A stretch of DNA of 10,258 nt, taken from NCBI GenBank assembly GCA_018063485.1, contig JAGPBG010000046.1, positions 1-10,258 on the forward strand, in the 5' to 3' direction. Each line of letters begins with the position of its first letter. Within the stretch, counting starts at the first letter, position 1. Of this stretch, positions 7,489 through 10,258 are shown piece by piece. The stretch is from Cypionkella sp. Its GTDB lineage: Bacteria; Pseudomonadota; Alphaproteobacteria; Rhodobacterales; Rhodobacteraceae. The notes beneath the pieces are model-generated. The model had not been told where the DNA came from. It worked only from the letters and a program-made list of their open reading frames with translations, and did no database searches. The translations under genes were made by a program, and so were the position numbers.

Positions 7489-7515
7489 GCCATCTGGCTC
7501 TTCGCCATTGTGGCT
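7489..7515 (-). other. Two related short hairpins upstream of the attenuator
   Basis: On the minus strand AGCCACAATGGC (7515-7504) and AGCCAGATGGC (7499-7489) are near-direct repeats, each able to fold as GCCA/TGGC. The segment between them can also pair (TGGC GAAGA GCCA), and GGC AAACAG GCC follows into the terminator 5' arm, so several hairpins are mutually exclusive. Tandem hairpins before a terminator are what an ANTAR target needs. The canonical six-base loops with A1 and G4 are not seen, however, so assignment as the AmiR site is tentative. Confidence 0.35.
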
Positions 7516-7546
7516 GTCAACTTAACGCGGCGATTTGACGGGTCAA
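7515..7546 (-). promoter_or_regulatory. TTGAC boxes and a 12-bp inverted repeat, possible operon promoter
   Basis: On the minus strand TTGACC (7546-7541) and a perfect -35-like TTGACA (7520-7515) lie upstream of the attenuator. The first is part of the inverted repeat TTGAC-CC-GTCAA (7546-7535) and is preceded by a run of eight A (7559-7552). No convincing -10 box is found at 16-18 bases from either, though TTAAGT stands 15 bases after the first. A promoter hereabouts is expected on logic, but the exact elements are uncertain. Confidence 0.35.
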
Positions 7547-7650
7547 GCGCATTTTTTTTGAGCAACGCAGCTTTGGTGCAAGTGGGACGGGCGACGGAAT
7601 CTGGCGCTGGTGCTGTTTGAGATTGCCTGATGCTGACAAAGAGAGCGCCC

Positions 7651-7664
7651 TTTCGATTTCGAAA
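7651..7664. repeat. Inverted repeat TTTCGA-TT-TCGAAA
   Basis: A perfect 6-base inverted repeat with a 2-base centre in the lpxD-amiC spacer, about 105 bases upstream of the TTGAC boxes. It could be an operator or an RNA hairpin. No regulator is indicated by the sequence, and short AT-rich palindromes of this size occur by chance. Confidence 0.35.
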
Positions 7665-7809
7665 ATGGCCCTTCCAGGGATAGACGTCGAGACAAGCGCT
7701 GCAACCGTCTCGTTCTTGGCCGGATGATCAATCCGTCCTGGCACTGAATTGCGCGCGCATGCCGCGATGCCTTGGCTGCGATGGTCCGGTTCTATCGTTC
7801 CTGATCGCC

Positions 7810-7826
7810 AGCCAGCGGGTCTGGCC
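7810..7826 (-). other. GC hairpin shortly after lpxD
   Basis: On the minus strand GGCCAG-ACCCG-CTGGCT can fold into a six-pair stem (one G-U) starting 10 bases after the lpxD stop. No U-run follows, so it is not a typical intrinsic terminator. It might stabilise the 3' end or pause polymerase. Confidence 0.3.
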
Positions 7827-7835
7827 TGAGCCATT

Positions 7836-8873
7836 TCATGACTTTGAACTCTGCGAAATGCCGCCCTTTCTGCGGGCGAGGTGCTTCAGCGCCGTGATTT
7901 CGCGCAGGTATGTCAGGTGGTCGCGGGCGGGTATGCCGCTTAAAACCGCCCCGGCGGGAATATCCCTCATGACACCTGATTTTGCCGCCACCATCGCGCC
8001 GCGCCCAATCGTGACATGGTCCGCCACGCCAACCTGACCGGCCAGGATCACGCCATCCTCCAGCGTTACACTGCCCGCAAGGCCGACCTGCGCCATCACC
8101 AGGCAGCCCTGCCCGAGGCGGCAGTTGTGGCCGATCATTACCAGATTGTCGATCTTGGTGCCGCGTCCGATCACCGTATCGTCGCCCGCCCCCCGGTCGA
8201 TGGTGGTATTGGCCCCGATCTCTACATGGTCGCCGATCAGCACCCGGCCCAGTTGTGGCAGGGCCAGGGGCCCTTCGGCTGTGGCCAGATATCCGAACCC
8301 TGCCGTGCCGATCCGCACGCCCGCATGCAGCGTGACATGGGCACCCAGAATGGCATGGCTCAGGCTTGCCAAGGCGCCGATGCGCCCGTAAGGGCCGATT
8401 ACCACGCCCTGCCCGACCACCGCCCCCGGCCCGATGACCGTGCCGGGGCCGATTTCGGCACCAGCGCCCACCACCGCCGAAGCGCCAATCTCCACCCCTT
8501 CACCGATCAGGGCCAGCGGCGAGACGCGGGCCGAAGGGTCGATCTGTCCCGAGGCGAGCGGATCGGGGAGCATATGACGCGCCAGCCGCGCATAGGCCAC
8601 CTGTGGCGTGCTGGTGATCAGACATGCGGAGCAAGCGGGTACAAGGGCGGTATGGGGTGAGGCCACGAACACGGCCCCCGCCCGCGTTTCGGCGGCCCCC
8701 CTGGCCTTTGGGCCGACGATAAAGGACACATCATCAGTCGTGGCCAATTCCAGCGGTGCCACGCCGCGCATCACCCGCGCGGCTTCAGGTGGTGCAACGG
8801 TTGCCCCGGTCAGCGCCGCGATTTCAGCCAGCGTCAGCGGTGCAGGCGGGGTAAAAAAGCGCGGATCAGCCAT
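7836..8873 (-). CDS. lpxD: UDP-3-O-acylglucosamine N-acyltransferase (LpxD)
   Basis: Transfers a hydroxyacyl chain from acyl carrier protein to the 2-amine of UDP-3-O-acyl-glucosamine, the third step of lipid A synthesis, in the cytoplasm. The 345 residues match LpxD. An N-terminal uridine-binding domain (about 1-105) is followed by a left-handed beta helix built of hexapeptide repeats (about 108-300, many IG-x-G-A/V turns) and a C-terminal helix. His249 in [10 protein letters not shown] corresponds to the catalytic His of E. coli LpxD (His239), and His286 in ADHVTI to the second conserved His (His276). FGY at 193-195 and the late SGIPARDH motif are also present. The ATG lies inside the end of lpxA (8-base overlap), so the two are co-translated. 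Normally lpxD precedes fabZ and lpxA; here it follows lpxA and fabZ is absent, raising the possibility of a second copy. Confidence 0.93.
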   Translation of the reverse strand: MADPRFFTPPAPLTLAEIAALTGATVAPPEAARVMRGVAPLELATTDDVSFIVGPKARGAAETRAGAVFVASPHTALVPACSACLITSTPQVAYARLARHMLPDPLASGQIDPSARVSPLALIGEGVEIGASAVVGAGAEIGPGTVIGPGAVVGQGVVIGPYGRIGALASLSHAILGAHVTLHAGVRIGTAGFGYLATAEGPLALPQLGRVLIGDHVEIGANTTIDRGAGDDTVIGRGTKIDNLVMIGHNCRLGQGCLVMAQVGLAGSVTLEDGVILAGQVGVADHVTIGRGAMVAAKSGVMRDIPAGAVLSGIPARDHLTYLREITALKHLARRKGGISQSSKS

Positions 8874-9678
8874 CCTTGCTTGCCCCGAGCACCGGGCGGT
8901 GCCCGGCGTCCCGTAGAAAGGCGATGATCGTCATCACCTCGGGCACGTCCGCGTAAGCCTCGGCCACCCGGACGAGTCGATCGGCAAAAAGGCCGTCGCT
9001 GGTCAGGAAAAGGCCGGTATAGGCGTGGCGCAAGGCGTGAATGGTGGCGCGTGGCAGGCCCGCACGTTTCAGCCCTGTCAGGTTCAGCCCGCCAAGTCGT
9101 GCGCGGTTGCCAAGCGCCGAGCCATAGGGAATCACATCCGCATCCACCGCCGCCCCGCCCCCGACAATGGCACGCGTGCCAATGCGGCAGAACTGATGCA
9201 CCATCGCCCCGCCCCCGATGATTGTATGGGCACCCACCTCGACATGGCCGCCGAGGCCGGACTGGCCCGCGATCACAGCGTTGTCACCGATCTGGCAATC
9301 ATGGCCGACATGCGCCCCTGCCATGACCAGAACCTGCGCCCCGAGCGTGGTTTGGCCACGGCCAAAGGGTGTGCCGCGATGGATCGTGACATGTTCATGG
9401 ATGGTGCATTGCGCCCCGATCACCAGCGACGTCACCTCGCCGCGATAGCGACTGTGCTGGGGTGGCCCACCGAGCGCCGCAAAAGGATGCACAAGGGTAT
9501 GCGCGCCGATCCGCGTCGGACCCTCGACCGAGACATGCGAGGTCAGGCGCACGCCTTCCTCAAGCACCACGCCGGGGCCTATGCGGCAAAAAGGGCCGAT
9601 CCAGACACCCGGCCCAAGCTCTGCGTCGGCCGCGATTTGCGAGCCAGCCTCGACAAAAGGGGGAGCGGCGGCTGTCAT
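8866..9678 (-). CDS. lpxA: UDP-N-acetylglucosamine O-acyltransferase (LpxA), divergent
   Basis: Adds a 3-hydroxyacyl chain to the 3-OH of UDP-GlcNAc, the first step of lipid A synthesis, as a cytoplasmic trimer. The 270 residues (family about 262) form a hexapeptide beta helix (about 10-190) and a C-terminal helical domain (about 195-262, [11 protein letters not shown]). His126 in GAHVGHDC aligns with the catalytic His125 of E. coli; His145 and His161 (VHQFC) are also kept. Gly174 sits where E. coli has its chain-length ruler Gly173, suggesting room for a long acyl chain (inference). Two segments are unusual: PQHSRYRGE at 74-81, where PQDLKY is customary, and GQSG at 138-141, where ANNA is customary. 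The ATG at 9678 is the only start after an upstream stop; its Shine-Dalgarno (GGGA, about 10 bases away) is weak. It heads the lpxA-lpxD pair. Confidence 0.92.
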   Translation of the reverse strand: MTAAAPPFVEAGSQIAADAELGPGVWIGPFCRIGPGVVLEEGVRLTSHVSVEGPTRIGAHTLVHPFAALGGPPQHSRYRGEVTSLVIGAQCTIHEHVTIHRGTPFGRGQTTLGAQVLVMAGAHVGHDCQIGDNAVIAGQSGLGGHVEVGAHTIIGGGAMVHQFCRIGTRAIVGGGAAVDADVIPYGSALGNRARLGGLNLTGLKRAGLPRATIHALRHAYTGLFLTSDGLFADRLVRVAEAYADVPEVMTIIAFLRDAGHRPVLGASKDG

Positions 9679-9689
9679 GCGACAAATTT

Positions 9690-9704
9690 CCCGCTCGGGG
9701 CGGG
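9690..9704. other. GC hairpin in the lpxA leader
   Basis: CCCGC-TCGGG-GCGGG (plus strand) is a 5-pair stem ending 11 bases before the lpxA ATG. On the minus-strand mRNA its 3' arm, GCGGG, covers part of the only Shine-Dalgarno-like sequence (GCGGGA), so it could damp lpxA translation. Read on the plus strand it is followed by TGTC and five T, resembling a weak terminator, but no plus-strand gene ends there. Confidence 0.3.
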
Positions 9705-9775
9705 TGTCTTTTTCGGCATCGGCAGATCTCCGGGCACTTGCGGACGCGAATGGTCAGGTGCCATCATGGGCGAGA

Positions 9776-9785
9776 TTACATGTAA
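9776..9785. promoter_or_regulatory. Perfect palindrome TTACATGTAA in the lpxA/epimerase spacer
   Basis: A 10-base perfect palindrome lies in the 166-base divergent spacer. On the minus strand it contributes TGTAAT (9780-9775), five of six to a -10 box, which would start an lpxA leader of about 90 bases. On the plus strand it gives the weaker TGTAAC. No clean -35 is found at normal spacing. It could be an operator overlapping divergent promoters; this is inference. Confidence 0.4.
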
Positions 9786-9786
9786 C

Positions 9787-9814
9787 GCCCCGTGCTGCAA
9801 GAGGGTTGCGGGGC
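9787..9814 (+). other. Hairpin in the epimerase leader
   Basis: GCCCC (9787-9791) can pair with GGGGC (9810-9814) and, inside it, GCAA with TTGC around a GAGGG loop, leaving one bulge on the 5' side. It precedes the epimerase ribosome site by about 20 bases. No U-run follows. Its role is unknown. Confidence 0.3.
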
Positions 9815-9844
9815 AGGCCAAGTGTGGCGGGCGAAAGGCAGAAG

Positions 9845-10258
9845 ATGCGCGTTCTGATCACGGGGGCCACGGGTTGCGTCGGGCGCTATATCGTGGCCGA
9901 TCTGCTGGCGGCGGGTGGGTATGAGCTGGCGCTGCGCGATCCGGCGCGGCTGCCACCCGCAATCACCGCTCATCCAGGCGTGCGCGTGATCGTCGGAGAT
10001 CTGCGGGATCTGGCAGAGCGGCAGGAGGCTGTCGCGACCATTGACGCCGCCATTCTGGTGGCAACCTCCTGGGGGCCGGATGCGGATGCGGTGATCCGTG
10101 CGGCCAATCTGGCCCTTGCCGACCGGCTGATCGCGTCGGGTTGTGGCCATGTGATCTATTTTTCCACGGCCAGCGTGCTGCGCCGCGATGGTTCGGCCCT
10201 GCCCGAGTCGGTATCGCATGGTACGCCCTACATCCGTGCCAAGGCAGAACTGACGGCG
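9845..10258 (+). CDS. NAD(P)-dependent epimerase/dehydratase (extended SDR), 3' end outside window
   Basis: The first 138 codons of a short-chain dehydrogenase/reductase-fold enzyme that would act on a nucleotide sugar or similar substrate in the cytoplasm. Visible hallmarks are the dinucleotide-binding GATGCVG at residues 7-13, the adenine-contacting GDL at 51-53, the active-site strand FSTAS at 106-110, and the catalytic YIRAK (Tyr129, Lys133) near the right edge. AAAGG six bases upstream of the ATG is a good ribosome site. It is transcribed divergently from lpxA-lpxD, so an envelope-sugar role is plausible, but the substrate-binding half is not in the window and no specific reaction can be assigned. 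Confidence 0.88.
   Translation, partial: MRVLITGATGCVGRYIVADLLAAGGYELALRDPARLPPAITAHPGVRVIVGDLRDLAERQEAVATIDAAILVATSWGPDADAVIRAANLALADRLIASGCGHVIYFSTASVLRRDGSALPESVSHGTPYIRAKAELTA

Larger units (their letters stand above)
7482..7835. other. Intergenic control region between lpxD and amiC
   Basis: This stretch of about 350 bases holds no gene I can support. Short frames exist on both strands but show no recognisable protein or ribosome site. It carries, from the lpxD side toward amiC, a GC hairpin just after lpxD, a TTTCGA inverted repeat, an A-tract, the TTGAC boxes and the paired hairpins described separately. Part of it presumably acts as promoter and untranslated leader for the amiC operon. 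Confidence 0.6.

Noticed and set aside
7482..7520. Sigma-54 (-24/-12) promoter before amiC
   Set aside because: GG and GC dinucleotides occur, but none fall at the required spacing with a TGGCAC-N5-TTGC-like match.
7517..7834. Minus-strand 105-codon frame in the lpxD-amiC spacer
   Set aside because: No recognisable family and no ribosome site, and it crosses the A-tract and TTGAC boxes. I considered a transposase remnant but could not support it.
9690..9715. Plus-strand hairpin followed by T5, terminator-like
   Set aside because: The stem is only 5 pairs, the T-run starts four bases later, and no plus-strand gene precedes it.
9025..9924. Plus-strand open frame (299 codons) across lpxA and the epimerase start
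   Set aside because: It is antisense to LpxA, runs out of frame into the epimerase, and has no protein-like features.
1..10258. CRISPR arrays, tRNA/rRNA genes, insertion sequences
   Set aside because: No regularly spaced repeats, no tRNA-like cloverleaf sequence, no terminal inverted repeats or transposase genes were seen on reading both strands.

Overview
The window looks like chromosomal DNA of a Gram-negative alphaproteobacterium, most likely a member of the Rhodobacterales. Supporting this are G+C of roughly 60% by eye, tightly packed genes with ATGA/TGATG/TAATG junctions, lipid A biosynthesis genes, and a Dpp-type importer with a fused double ATPase. The taxonomic call is inference.

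Left three quarters (1-7425, all on the minus strand). This is one compact operon. In transcription order it holds an AmiC-type amide sensor, an AmiR-type ANTAR antiterminator, a DppC-like permease, a DppB-like permease, a periplasmic substrate-binding protein, an acetamidase/formamidase (FmdA/AmdA family), and a fused DppD-DppF ATPase that runs off the left edge. Neighbouring genes overlap by 1 to 26 bases except for a 31-base gap before the binding protein, which has its own strong Shine-Dalgarno sequence. The layout suggests that an extracellular amide or amide-containing compound is bound and imported by a peptide-type ABC transporter and hydrolysed in the cytoplasm. AmiC/AmiR would sense the compound and control expression.

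Control region (7426-7835). A strong intrinsic terminator (7441-7481, minus) lies immediately upstream of amiC, with its U-tract only about 16 bases from the likely amiC start. There is no room for a promoter between them, so the operon must be read through this hairpin. That is the arrangement expected for AmiR antitermination, as known from the Pseudomonas aeruginosa amidase operon. Two related short hairpins and two TTGAC boxes lie just upstream. This is the most interesting part of the window: an AmiC/AmiR-attenuated operon whose structural genes are a dipeptide-type importer and an FmdA-type amidase.

Right quarter (7836-10258). A two-gene minus-strand operon carries lpxA and lpxD (acyltransferases of lipid A synthesis) overlapping by 8 bases, without the fabZ usually found between them. 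LpxA departs from the usual family sequence at two normally conserved segments, so this may be a second, specialised copy. A 166-base divergent spacer with a perfect 10-base palindrome separates it from a plus-strand NAD(P)-dependent epimerase/dehydratase cut by the right edge.
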